Source: Stentor coeruleus
Taxonomy: Eukaryota > Ciliophora > Heterotrichea > Heterotrichida > Stentoridae
Direction of reading: 5' to 3'
Assembly: GCA_001970955.1 (NCBI GenBank)
Contig: MPUH01000396.1
Span: 1-57,333, forward strand
Length of the DNA stretch: 57,333 bases
The notes under the pieces were generated by a model that worked only from the letters and a program-made list of their open reading frames with translations, had not been told where the DNA came from and searched no databases. The position numbers were made by a program, and so were the translations under genes. Below, piece after piece: positions 38,725 through 49,502 of the stretch (position 1 is the first letter of the stretch; each line of letters begins with the position of its first letter).

Positions 38725-41700
38725 ATGGCAAGTATCAAAAACAGTGTATTAGAATTCAAGCACTTGAAAAACACTTATTTAAGATGGGAGCAATATGAAA
38801 GCCAAGCAAGTAATATTGACAATTTTCTAATTGTAGTAGAAACATGCTTAAGCGAATTATCTCAGACAAGACCTAAAAAATACGATCTTAATCGCGTCTT
38901 AGCTGGGCTTTTATACTGGATAAATTTCGTCAGTGATAATTCTTGGGAAAAAGCACCTCTTATGCTACGTTTACTAAGAGAATTATCATCTCAAGAAGTA
39001 AATTTCGATAAGTCTAGCCTAGAAACAATAAAAGTGTTAATCATCTCAGTCATCGGTCTGATTTCTAATCTTGATACTTTTGAGTCTTCTAATATATTAA
39101 CAATTTCTTTTGAAGCACTTCTAACTTTATGTCACCTAGGTGAAAAAATTCCTATTTTCTCAGAAAATCAGGACTTTGCTGATAAAACAAACTTTTTAAT
39201 TACAATTTTTTTTACAACTGCTAGTGAAGTTATTAATGAATCTTCTAATAAAGCCCAATACTTAAATTTATATGAAGAGTTGTCAGAATACTCATTTTTC
39301 TATACCATGCCTGGAAATGAAAACACTATAAAAGCTCTTGATAAAATATGTGTGGCAAGTTTTTCTCAAGACAAACCAAATGAAAAACCTCTTTCTAGCT
39401 TAGTTAAACTCATAGCGAAATCCTTATGTTATAATAAAGTCTATACTAATACTCAAGATTGCTTAAAAAGACTTAAAAATGTTATAAACGATATGGAATT
39501 TGATATTACTTGGTATTATAAAATTGTTTTAGAAAACTTAATTTTTATCAATAAGAAAGCCTATGATGATAAAATTTTAGATGTTCTATTAGAAATTCTT
39601 TTAACTGAAAACATAAACCAAGAATTATATGAAAAATTTTTCGGGTTAATAATTTCACATAATTTATCTGAAATCAAGGAAAAAATCATGAAAAGGGGTT
39701 TAAGATTAAAACTTTTTGAATCTGAGAAAATGTTTAGAAGCAAATTTGTTTTTGAAAAACTTTGTCCTGTGATTTGTGAGAGAATAACTTTGATTGAATT
39801 AAAGCATCTTTTGCGCTTTAGTTTTTTTAATAAGGAATGTGTATGTAGTGCTTTACATGTTTTATTGTGTTTTATTCAATTAAAAATCCCAAGTGTTAGG
39901 CATTTTTTTAACTTGGAAGGTCAGTTTAGTAAGAAAAAGCTAGTTGTTGACCCTGAAAAAAAAGAATTTTCTATTTTCTTTAGGTTTTTTATAGAAAATA
40001 CAAATGAGAAAATGATAATTGTTAGTATTCATGGAGATTCAAAAGCTCAAGTTAATGTTTGTACTTTTAATGGTATACTTTATATGAATGTTCAAGAAGG
40101 AACTGAGATTAGCAGAAATGATATAGCGCATGCTAAACCTTATCAAATGATGCATGTTGTGATATCTTATGAAGAAGGGCAAAAAAATAAAAAACATTTG
40201 TTTGTTAAAGTTAACAACTATGAAGAGTATCTTTTTTGGCCAGATTTAGATTTAGTTTTTGGGAAAATTAGTGATTTGCAAATTGAAACTAATGGTAAAT
40301 TTGAGTATTTTTTTATTTTTAGTTCTACTAAACCTTGTGCTGTAATTAAAAACTTTTTCGATTATGAAAATATTGTAACAGAGATTAATAAAAACCAACT
40401 ATTTTATGATTCTCTTATTTTTGGTTTACCTTTTAATAACCTTAAAGATCCTCACAAATCACAATATCAACCTGAATTAATATCAATTTTAAATGGACAT
40501 GAGATTCTTATCGCAGCTGGGGGGTTAAAATGTATTCTTCCAATACTAAAAAACTCTGAAAACATCCTTGATTTCTCTGAATTTATAAAAATTATTACCG
40601 CAAGCTTAGATAGCGAATATATAGAATCTATTGGTTCTGTTGATGATGATTTATATGAAACTTTATTTTCTATAATGGATGAACAGATCGAAAATATATG
40701 CGAAGGATTTATTGAAAACTTTTCAAACCTTACTATTAAACTTATAGATAAAAATCAAGAAACTCGAGCTTTGAACAATATTATAAACAATCCGCAGTTC
40801 TGGGCTAAAATCAAAGAAAACTCCAACATTACTAATTTACTGAATATTTTCTTCAAGTTTAGTAATGAGATTATATACACTTATCTTAATGATATTACGA
40901 ATTTCTTTGTGAGTTTTATTGAAGTTTCTAATAAACAAATAGCATTTTCTTATATATTCCAAATATTATCTAAACAACTAGTCATACTTATCAAAAATAA
41001 AAAGATTGAATTAATTATATCGATAATATACAGATTATCCATTGAGACAAACATTGAAGAAATTCAACAATCATGTACGAACTTTTTTAGCATTTTAGTT
41101 TCTACAAAAAAACGTGGATGGTCTACAGATGAGTATATTTACCTTATTCAAGAAACATGTAAAATCTTCCATTTAACAGTTGCTAAAAATCGGAAAATTG
41201 ATTATGTAATTTTCAAATCCTGCTTGAAAATGTTTTTAAGCCTAATAAAATTTTGTAGCTTCGACAGAAACCTTAAAAGAATCTTTGATTTTCGTACGGA
41301 ATATACAAGAGAACTTGAGCTTTATAATAAAATTTACTCAACTCTTGAGGATTGTTTTGTTGATAGGATAAAAATTAAAGTCTATGATGATATTTTTAAA
41401 TTTGTTAAAGCTTGGAAATTGCGAGAGTTTGTAAAAAGAATTGAGCGATCAAATTTAAAATCACTTTCTTTGATAGGTGATGAAGGAATGTATTATAAGA
41501 ATTTTCTTGGGCTTATAACTTCGGATTTGTATTATATTTTTAAAAATTCTTCTGATTTTTTTATTGAAGTACTTTACAAGGTTGAGAAAAATATTCAAAA
41601 ATTGAGGTTTTGTGAGGTTTTTGTTGCTTTTGAAGGGTTTCCTGGGTGGATGTATCCTTTTTTTAATTGTAAAGAAAATGAGGCTTATGACAAGTTTATT

Positions 41701-44700
41701 CAATTTGTCAGGTCGGTGTTTTTAAATATTGAAGCTTTTAAGAACTTGTCCAAACTTAGAGTTTTTATAGAGTTTCTTAGTAAAAGACAAGGATATTTAT
41801 ATGACTTAAATCTTATAGAAGATATTTTAGTATCTAAAAATTCAAGGAAAGTTATTTTATCAAAGCAAATGTATTTTATTGAAATAATGAATATTATTGA
41901 AGATTTACTTGTTGTTGTAGGGATAAATACTGAAACATTTGTCTATTTTAGTTCAATTGTCGAAATACTGGTGAAAAATTATATTTTCAAGTCTAAAATT
42001 TCCTTAAATTTCCCAAAAATAGGGAATATGCAGTTTGAAGATTTTGGGAAATGCAGAATGACAAGAGACAAAGTTATAATGTTTCGTGACGGTGGCATTT
42101 GTCGACAAATATTTAAGTTTATATTTATATTGATGTCTTATGAGAAAAAAACAATCTTCATCGACTGGTTAAATTTGATATGTAAAGGAAATAGAGTTAA
42201 AGACAATGAAAAAGAATGGAAATTAATCATGGATGGGAAGAAATTTTTGCATTTAGATGAAGGTAACAAAAATGACGAAAATACAGAAGATAAAAAAGAA
42301 ATCCCTGAACGATGCACTTTTATCCCAGAAAAATCTAAAAAAAATGATATGCTTTTCTCTGCTTATATTTACTGTGAATCAATGCCTATCTTAGAAACTT
42401 GCACTCAATTTGATGAAGATTTTTCTCTAAACCTCATTGAATTTCTTAAGAAAAAAAAATTTTCTCTAAATAAAAATTTAGCAAAACTTCTTTCAAACAA
42501 AACTTTTCTCGATACAAATGAGCAGAACTGGAAAAAAAATATAGAAGAAAACAAAATTATATTTCCTCCAGAGAAATATCAACTAGAAATAGATTTTGGG
42601 CAAATAAAAGACTTTAATCAAAATATAAAGAAAAATATTTTTAGATATAACCCTAGTGTTATATCTTATCTAAGCATTTTAACTACAGTAAAGCTTCATA
42701 TTCTCTCATATAGATACAGCAGGTTAGTTAATTATTTTTATTTACCCACAGTTTTACCTCAGAAGTTTCTTAAGAATGTCCCTAATGAAAACTGCCAAAC
42801 TAATGAAAATACTAAAAACGATGCATTTAAAGAAAAAAGAATTAAAAGAGTTATAAAAAAATATATGGATATTTATCACAATGATTACAAAGATGGAGAA
42901 AAACTATTTTCTTTGTCTTGTTTTGATGCAGTTGGCCGTAGACCTTTTCTATTTAAAGGTGCTGAGAAATTTTCAAAGATATCGAAACTAACAAATTCGA
43001 TACTTTTTTTGAATACAAATAGGAAAATATCGTATAGTGTTCGTGATTCTGAGGATAACACTGTAGGTATAAGTACTTCGAATTATCTTAATAATATTGA
43101 TGATATATCATTGAATAAAGAAGAAAGTTCAATGTCAGTAAGTACAGTCGAATTAGAATGTGAATTGATTTTCTTGTATGGAACATATTATGGAACGATA
43201 TATCTTGAGGATGATCAAATTGTGTTTCATAGTAAGAATATTAAAAAACCAATTCAAGATGTGTATTTTTATTCTGAAGAAACGAAAAAACATGAATTTA
43301 GAGCAAGTTCACTGCCGGAATCACAAATACAATATGATGGGTATAGATTTTGGAAAGTAGCAGATATTGAAGAAATTATTAGAAGAAGGTTTATTCATGT
43401 GCATTGCGCCGTAGAAATTTATTTCACTTCAGGTAAATCGCGGTTTATTAATTTTATTACTGAGTATGATTTCAAAAAAGCCTGGAACAAATTAAGAACC
43501 TACGATAAATCTGGAGTTAAAATATTGACAATGAAAAACCTTCAAAAGTACCAGAAACAATGGAAAAACGGAGAGATTAGTAATTTTTACTATTTGATGA
43601 TAGTTAATAAATTTGCAGGAAGGTCTTATAATGATATTAGCCAATACCCTGTTTTCCCATGGATTCTTAAAAACTACACCGACAAAGAAATTAACTTAGA
43701 AGATGGGTCAAACTATCGAGAATTAGAAATGCCTATTGGAGCTACAGATGAAAAAGGACAAAAAAACTGTAGCAGAAAATTTAAGACTTCTGAAAAAGAA
43801 GAAATTATTCCTTATCATCATGGTTCTCATTATTCTAATGGTGGGATTATTCTCCATTATCTTGTACGTATAGAACCATTTACACGACAATCAATATCTT
43901 TACAAGGTGGCAATTTTGATGTCCCAGATCGACTTTATTTATCAATAAAAAACTCATGGGAATCATGCCAATCTTTTTATGGTGACTGCAAAGAACTTAT
44001 TCCTGAACACTTTTACCTACCAGAAATGTTCGTCAATGTTAACAAAGAAATATTTGGAATTTGTCAAAACAAAATCAGTGTTGACAATGTTGAATTACCT
44101 GATTGGGCATATGAATCTCCTTTAAAATTTATAAGAATCCATCAAGCTGCTCTTGAATCAAATCATGTAAATCAGAAAATCGGTTCTTGGATCGACTTGA
44201 TTTTCGGTTGTAAGCAAAGTGGAAGTAAAGCATTAAGTCATTTTAACCTTTTTCATCCTGTAACATATGAAGATACATTTAAAAAAATCATCAAACTTAA
44301 TCCAGATAATATTAATTTTCCAATGGTCAACCAAGCAGTGCACTTCGGCCAAACTCCAATAAAAATCTTTGATAATCCTCATCCCTCAAAAGATTCTTGC
44401 TTTATTAAAACATCACTTGATTATGATATAATAAAAGAAAATGCTAATATTATCAAATACGCTGCATATAAATCAAAAAATAAGTTTTTTATTGTGACGA
44501 CAACTTCATTTATTTTATTAGTTTGTATAGAAAAACAAGATATTAAAGTTACTAAGATTAATGTAAAAAGTGGTTTTGATATTAAGAAAAAAGGTGATTG
44601 GGATGCTTATGGGAATAAGGATATGTATATAAAAAATATACCTAAAATTATTGAAGATAATATAAAAGTTGCGATATATAAAGATGAGTATTTGGTTACT

Positions 44701-45336
44701 GGTGGATATGAAGATTTTTCAATATATTTACATACTCTGAATGGAGAAGTTTATAAAATACTAAAACCATTGAAAGCTAGGATTTCTGCAATTCTTGGAG
44801 GAAGTTTATTAGTAATTGGAAGCTCAGACTCATCACTTTACTTATATAAAACTCTAGATACAATGACAGATCTTTTTGGCCATTATTCTCCAATAAAATC
44901 TATTTGTTATATTGAAATCCTTCAATTAATAGTCAGTAGTTCTTCAGATATAATTCTTTTACATGACTATAAATCAGGGCATATTTTTAACAGAATATTA
45001 ATAGAATGTTCATCAATATATTGTAATGATCTTGGTATTATTGTTGCTGAATCTGATACTTTATTTAGTTTTTTTTATATAAATAAAACAATCTACATAC
45101 GTGAAAATTTAGAAAAATCAGGTAAGCCAGTTGTGTTAATAAAAGATTTGCTAGTATTCGTTGAGGATAATAAGGTATATAGAACTGATATACTTTTTAA
45201 TAATTGTCCTTGTATGTGTTTTGTGGGGGAGGAATTAGATATGATTGAAGAGGCTATTTATAGCTCAGCTTTGGATTTGTTGTTCTTTTTGACTAAAAGT
45301 GATGAGGATTATAGTTTTTATGTTGTGAAAGGTTAA
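38725..45336 (+). CDS. BEACH-domain protein (PH-BEACH-WD40)
   Basis: A large scaffold protein of 2203 residues, of the neurobeachin/ALFY class, which acts in membrane traffic, lysosome-related organelles or autophagy. Order seen: long armadillo-like helical region (1-400), a concanavalin-A-like segment (about 410-545, FSIFFRFFIEN...), more helices, a PH-BEACH domain (about 1474-1590, ending RSRFINF-like SGKSRFINF), the BEACH domain (about 1610-1880) and WD40-like repeats to the end. BEACH landmarks include LMIVNKFAGRSYNDISQYPVFPW, HYSNGGIILHYLVRIEPFT, PEHFYLPEMFVN, LPDWA and IDLIFGCKQSG. It is intact and has no intron. The exact subclass cannot be set by eye. Stop TAA; convergent with the next gene. 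Confidence 0.95.
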   Translation: MASIKNSVLEFKHLKNTYLRWEQYESQASNIDNFLIVVETCLSELSQTRPKKYDLNRVLAGLLYWINFVSDNSWEKAPLMLRLLRELSSQEVNFDKSSLETIKVLIISVIGLISNLDTFESSNILTISFEALLTLCHLGEKIPIFSENQDFADKTNFLITIFFTTASEVINESSNKAQYLNLYEELSEYSFFYTMPGNENTIKALDKICVASFSQDKPNEKPLSSLVKLIAKSLCYNKVYTNTQDCLKRLKNVINDMEFDITWYYKIVLENLIFINKKAYDDKILDVLLEILLTENINQELYEKFFGLIISHNLSEIKEKIMKRGLRLKLFESEKMFRSKFVFEKLCPVICERITLIELKHLLRFSFFNKECVCSALHVLLCFIQLKIPSVRHFFNLEGQFSKKKLVVDPEKKEFSIFFRFFIENTNEKMIIVSIHGDSKAQVNVCTFNGILYMNVQEGTEISRNDIAHAKPYQMMHVVISYEEGQKNKKHLFVKVNNYEEYLFWPDLDLVFGKISDLQIETNGKFEYFFIFSSTKPCAVIKNFFDYENIVTEINKNQLFYDSLIFGLPFNNLKDPHKSQYQPELISILNGHEILIAAGGLKCILPILKNSENILDFSEFIKIITASLDSEYIESIGSVDDDLYETLFSIMDEQIENICEGFIENFSNLTIKLIDKNQETRALNNIINNPQFWAKIKENSNITNLLNIFFKFSNEIIYTYLNDITNFFVSFIEVSNKQIAFSYIFQILSKQLVILIKNKKIELIISIIYRLSIETNIEEIQQSCTNFFSILVSTKKRGWSTDEYIYLIQETCKIFHLTVAKNRKIDYVIFKSCLKMFLSLIKFCSFDRNLKRIFDFRTEYTRELELYNKIYSTLEDCFVDRIKIKVYDDIFKFVKAWKLREFVKRIERSNLKSLSLIGDEGMYYKNFLGLITSDLYYIFKNSSDFFIEVLYKVEKNIQKLRFCEVFVAFEGFPGWMYPFFNCKENEAYDKFIQFVRSVFLNIEAFKNLSKLRVFIEFLSKRQGYLYDLNLIEDILVSKNSRKVILSKQMYFIEIMNIIEDLLVVVGINTETFVYFSSIVEILVKNYIFKSKISLNFPKIGNMQFEDFGKCRMTRDKVIMFRDGGICRQIFKFIFILMSYEKKTIFIDWLNLICKGNRVKDNEKEWKLIMDGKKFLHLDEGNKNDENTEDKKEIPERCTFIPEKSKKNDMLFSAYIYCESMPILETCTQFDEDFSLNLIEFLKKKKFSLNKNLAKLLSNKTFLDTNEQNWKKNIEENKIIFPPEKYQLEIDFGQIKDFNQNIKKNIFRYNPSVISYLSILTTVKLHILSYRYSRLVNYFYLPTVLPQKFLKNVPNENCQTNENTKNDAFKEKRIKRVIKKYMDIYHNDYKDGEKLFSLSCFDAVGRRPFLFKGAEKFSKISKLTNSILFLNTNRKISYSVRDSEDNTVGISTSNYLNNIDDISLNKEESSMSVSTVELECELIFLYGTYYGTIYLEDDQIVFHSKNIKKPIQDVYFYSEETKKHEFRASSLPESQIQYDGYRFWKVADIEEIIRRRFIHVHCAVEIYFTSGKSRFINFITEYDFKKAWNKLRTYDKSGVKILTMKNLQKYQKQWKNGEISNFYYLMIVNKFAGRSYNDISQYPVFPWILKNYTDKEINLEDGSNYRELEMPIGATDEKGQKNCSRKFKTSEKEEIIPYHHGSHYSNGGIILHYLVRIEPFTRQSISLQGGNFDVPDRLYLSIKNSWESCQSFYGDCKELIPEHFYLPEMFVNVNKEIFGICQNKISVDNVELPDWAYESPLKFIRIHQAALESNHVNQKIGSWIDLIFGCKQSGSKALSHFNLFHPVTYEDTFKKIIKLNPDNINFPMVNQAVHFGQTPIKIFDNPHPSKDSCFIKTSLDYDIIKENANIIKYAAYKSKNKFFIVTTTSFILLVCIEKQDIKVTKINVKSGFDIKKKGDWDAYGNKDMYIKNIPKIIEDNIKVAIYKDEYLVTGGYEDFSIYLHTLNGEVYKILKPLKARISAILGGSLLVIGSSDSSLYLYKTLDTMTDLFGHYSPIKSICYIEILQLIVSSSSDIILLHDYKSGHIFNRILIECSSIYCNDLGIIVAESDTLFSFFYINKTIYIRENLEKSGKPVVLIKDLLVFVEDNKVYRTDILFNNCPCMCFVGEELDMIEEAIYSSALDLLFFLTKSDEDYSFYVVKG

Positions 45337-45634
45337 TCATATAAAATTTAATATTTTTGTAGTGGTTTTAGGAATTTAGGATAGTGAGAATAGTTGTTAA
45401 TTTGATGTAATATAAACTATATACTGCATTATGACTGAGTTTTTCTAATCCTTTAATTTTTTCTACCACTTTTATTTAAACATCCATAAATCTCAAAAAA
45501 AAATTATCATTTTCTACTTTAAAAAAAAAATAACTCACCCCTAACAAAGAATTATATCCCCTTCAAACTCCTTCAGAAATCCATTATTTTATCCAACTTT
45601 TATATCCATTTATAATAATTTCTTATAACTTTAT

Positions 45635-46453
45635 TTAAGGTAGTAACTTAACTACAACCGAAGACTTAAAAGGTTTAGCAACCATATTAGTAAGGGTCTT
45701 TCCCATAAAGCTTTCCTGATAACTCGAAACATTTTTTTCATAAGTCCATTTCAATATATCCCCTGATCCTTTCATAATTCTTTTCATTCTATCCTGATAA
45801 TACACAGGCTCATAAAAAATTTTACCTGTCGTATTCCCAAATGGTGTACAAGAATTTGTGTGTGGTCTATCTTTTAATCTTAATTCAGGTTTAACATCAT
45901 TTTTTTGAGGTGTTTTATTATAAATTTGCCTATATTTCAACACAGGTTGCATTTTAAATTTTTCATAATCTTGTCTGTTAATAGTAGTCAAAGAACCTTT
46001 ATGAATAGTTATGACTGAATATATACCTTTTAAGCATGAAAGTAAATATTGTAAATAGATATGATTGTCTTTTAAAGATAACCAACTTTCTAAGTAAATC
46101 AAAGCTTCTCTTGTTAATATTTCAGAATATTTCATTTCACTAAGTTTTTGCTTTTCAAGAAGGTGAGTTTTTGTTGGGATTTGATGAAATTCGCTACAGA
46201 AATCATTTTTATAAAATGAAGTCATGGTCCTTTGTCTGATTTCTTCCTCGTTTTTAGGGATTGAATATGTTGAGTTACTCAAAGGCCTGAATTTTTTTTT
46301 GCCTTTGTGTTTGATTACGCAATTTATAACTTTTAAACCTTTGATTTCATCGGACTTTGCAGAATCAATCCACAAAGCTAGAACACTGTGGTATTGCTCT
46401 TTGAAGACTCGTTTTGCTATATCAAATATCTCAGCTTTTTTAGATGACTCCAT
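45635..46453 (-). CDS. Protein of unknown function
   Basis: About 272 residues from the Met at 46453 (MESSKKAEIFDIAKRVF); the frame opens 13 codons earlier at 46492, but those codons look like AT-rich leader. The N-terminal 60 residues may form a helical/beta unit (LALWIDSAKS...LKVINCVIKH). The C-terminal half is basic and rich in Tyr, Lys and Pro, for example YKTPQK-like NKTPQKNDVKPELRLKDRP, and ends SVVVKLLP. I recognise no domain. It is divergent from the metallophosphoesterase gene with about 220 bp between starts. Stop TAA. Confidence 0.7.
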   Translation of the reverse strand: MESSKKAEIFDIAKRVFKEQYHSVLALWIDSAKSDEIKGLKVINCVIKHKGKKKFRPLSNSTYSIPKNEEEIRQRTMTSFYKNDFCSEFHQIPTKTHLLEKQKLSEMKYSEILTREALIYLESWLSLKDNHIYLQYLLSCLKGIYSVITIHKGSLTTINRQDYEKFKMQPVLKYRQIYNKTPQKNDVKPELRLKDRPHTNSCTPFGNTTGKIFYEPVYYQDRMKRIMKGSGDILKWTYEKNVSSYQESFMGKTLTNMVAKPFKSSVVVKLLP

Positions 46454-46672
46454 AAAAACTAACTTATATAATTTTATCTTAATAACAGCCAAACAATTAT
46501 AAATAATAACTAATTATCTCCTCTTTTAATATATAAATAAATTCTTACACAAACTTAAAACTCCAGTATCATTCTCTCCTTATAATCCCCACAATTTAAT
46601 AAGAACTAAAAACCAATATAATCCTTATAAATAAAATTACATCTCCTATTCTTATCTAATATAATTAAAAAA

Positions 46673-47471
46673 ATGCAATTATCTTCTATACAAGTTCATA
46701 AAGGAGAGATCCCTCAAATCCCAGGACATATAAGATTTGTCTGCTTATCAGATACCCATGATAAGACTTATTCAATGAAAATCCCAGCAGGAGATATTCT
46801 TCTCCATGCAGGTGATTTTACAAGAGCAGGTGGTAAAGATGATGTTCAAAGATTTAACTTATTCTTATCATCATTACCTCATGAGCATAAAATAGTAATT
46901 GCAGGAAATCATGATTTGACTTTTGACTTAGAAAATCAACAAAGCCTTAAAATGAATTTTTATGAGTTAGAAGAAGTTGATTGTCCTGCTGTAAAAAGCA
47001 TATTAACAGCATGTACTTATTTAGAGGATTCTGAAGTTATTATTTGTGGATATAAGATTTATGGAAGTCCATGGAGTCCTACTTTTTTTGATTGGGCTTT
47101 TAATTTAGATAGAGGAGCTAATATAAAGGCAAAATGGGATTTAATACCAAGGGATACTGATATACTTATAACTCATGGACCTCCTTATGGGATTTTAGAT
47201 TATTGCTCTGATGGACATAGGGCTGGATGTCAGGATTTGTTGGAAAAAGTTTTGGAGGTAAAGCCTTTGGTACATCTGTTTGGCCATATTCATGAAGCTT
47301 ATGGGGTTCTTCATAATGAAAATACAGCGTTTATAAATGGGTCTAATTGCACTTTGAGATATAGACCAGATAATGCCCCATTGGTGTTTGATTTANAATG
47401 GGTCTAATTGCACTTTGAGATATAGACCAGATAATGCCCCATTGGTGTTTGATTTACCTATTAGAAATTAG
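46673..47471 (+). CDS. MPPED-type calcineurin-like metallophosphoesterase
   Basis: A metal-dependent phosphodiesterase of the MPPED1/2 class. The metal-binding motifs are all present: LSDTHDK near residue 25, LLHAGDFTRAGG near 45, AGNHDLTFD near 80, ITHGPPYG near 165 and FGHIHEAYG near 204. The family end INGSNCTLRYRPDNAPLVFDLP is followed by IRN and TAG at 47469. An N at 47396 sits between two exact 60-nt copies, so a literal reading ends early in a false tail (DLXWV). With one copy and the N removed the product is about 245 residues, normal for the family. The leader is C/A-rich and the trailer G/T-rich. Confidence 0.92.
47336..47456. repeat. 60-nt exact direct repeat around an N (assembly join)
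   Basis: The 60 nt at 47336-47395 recur exactly at 47397-47456, with N at 47396. It lies at the 3' end of the metallophosphoesterase gene and shifts its last codons out of frame. Confidence 0.92.
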
Positions 47472-48232
47472 ATGTAGTTTTTATAAGGATTGATTATTTT
47501 AAAATTGAGTTTTTATGTTGGATGATTTAATTTATACTATAAAATATTTATGTTATGTAATTTATATTAGAGTTAAATTGAGTAAAATTATCAAGATTAT
47601 GTTAATGTGAAAATATGATAAGTCAGCAAAGATTTATTAAGAGATAAGCTATAATAAGCTACACATTTTAAGTTGTACAAACATCAATTATACTAATTAC
47701 ATAAATATCACACTGAAATCCTTATAATTTAAACTCCTTTACCAAATTATCAAAACTACAAAATCTAAAGTTATCAGTCCCTTTTCACTCTAAGCATTAT
47801 AAAATCCTTAACAACTTCTCCCTTAAACTAATAATCCTACCAAACATCTAAAACAGTATCAACGCAAAATCATAACCTTTTAATCCTAAATATTTTTATC
47901 AAAAAAATCATAACAACATCTCATATTAAGCTTATAAATTTCCCAAGCCTAAACCTACAAACTATATTTTCTCTTAACCCAATTAAATCATCAAATTCAT
48001 TTTCCTTCTCCTATCACTAATTCCTTAATGACATTACAATAACTTCCTCAATCCAACTCCACCTAAAACTTTTAACTCCATATCTTCTTAACCCACACAG
48101 AAAAAAATCTAGCCAAAAAATTTTCCCTTAATAAAATTCCCATCATACCCTTCAACTAACTACCTTCCATATCCAACCTTAAACATTTTATCCCTCCAAG
48201 TCTTAACCTAAAGATAGTAATTTAAATAATAA
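47472..48232. other. Intergenic with an extreme G-poor leader
   Basis: No gene. The first ~170 nt are G/T-rich. From 47701 to 48180 I count by hand 127 C and 11 G on the plus strand, the clearest leader-type composition in the window. Confidence 0.65.
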
Positions 48233-49294
48233 ATGGACTGGGATCCATTCAACTTCAAGAAATTCGAACATACAGCACAAAAGGTACTTAAAGCTTTGTT
48301 TTTTGCTGGTCTTATCTTTGGAGGACTCTCAGTATTCTTCTTCATTATCAGTTTATTTACAGGGGGCGGGGGAACCTCAGTATCCACAGTTTCAGTAATA
48401 CCCAATTAGACTTGGAAAGAAAATGATACAGGGAAGTATCTAAGCGCTTTAAGTATGAAAATGAAGATTATGCCAAGCCAAGGCCATGGTGTTCAAGAAA
48501 CTATGAACTGGACAAACGTGGAATCTCAAGAAATCAAAGACCTTTTGAAAAAAAACAGTCTAGACAAATACACCCCTTCTTTTCACTTATATTCAACTAA
48601 CACGGCAATGAAATTCGCAACTTTTATATTTACAGATGAAATGGTCCCTGCTGGTGACTCACAAGAAAAATGTCTTTATATTGAACTAGCTGCTAATTCA
48701 GATAGGAAAAACCCATCAGCTTATAAAGCTTTAGAAGAAATGCCTGATTGTTCTAGGTCAAAAAACGGCTGGTGGAATTTTCATGATCCAAAAATCGGCA
48801 TTGATTTACCAACTTGGTATCAAAATGAACTGTATTTAGATTGTTCAGGGAAAAGTTGTATAGAAAAATGCACTAAAAAGAATGGTTTGTGGGTTTTAAA
48901 AGCAGATGGGGTTCATGGAATTTGTTATACTTATGATATTCTCACACAGATTTGTGTTACTGTTGAGACAGTTGTGGATACTTTTGGGAAATTTCATTTA
49001 AAGTATACTGGTGGATGCTATGCTGAGAATAATCCAGGGGTTTATGTAGCTGCTAAGCCAGGAAATACATATCGTTTTGAAAAAGTGCCGATTTATGTTA
49101 GGGCACGTAGCGACCCGTTTGTGCAGCTTTTACATAAAAATGAGAAAACTGTTGTTAATGAAGAGAGCTCTGGGAATTTGATGAGAAAATTAAGTTTGTT
49201 TTTCTTTGTTGTAGGAATTGGTGCAGGGATTGGCTGCGCAGTTTACTATAAAAAAGAAGAAGGTTCAGGAAGAGGATATGGACAAGCAGAGTAG
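48233..49294 (+). CDS. Two-TM membrane protein with Cys-rich ectodomain, one tiny intron
   Basis: The spliced product is 348 residues. It starts MDWDPFNFKKFEH, followed by a hydrophobic helix (about 22-44, ALFFAGLIFGGLSVFFFIIS). A 15-nt intron (48395-48409) interrupts the exon after VSTVS. Joined, it continues TWKENDTGKYLSALS. The large middle region has several Cys (CSGKSCIEKC, GICYTY, ICVTVET, GGCYAE), suggesting a disulfide-bonded lumenal or extracellular domain. A second TM helix lies near 315-335 (LSLFFFVVGIGAGIGCAVYYKK), followed by a short charged tail. I do not recognise the family. Without the intron only the 279-residue 3' part is open. Stop TAG. Confidence 0.82.
48395..48409 (+). 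other. 15-nt intron of the two-TM protein gene
   Basis: GTAATACCCAATTAG. It is in phase, and unspliced RNA would stop at its terminal TAG. Removal links the N-terminal TM helix to the long downstream frame. Confidence 0.88.
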
Positions 49295-49502
49295 TAAGTT
49301 AACTTAGTTTTATCTAATTTCTAAAAGTTTAGTTATAACTTTTCTTTAAAATTAAATTCCCTTATAATTTTATTATAAAAATTTAAGACTATAATATGGT
49401 CTTAAGCATCTTATGAAATTAAACATTATATTTAAAATATGTAATTTATATATCATACATAAGAAAAACAATAATCAAACTATTTTATATTTTATATAAT
49501 AA

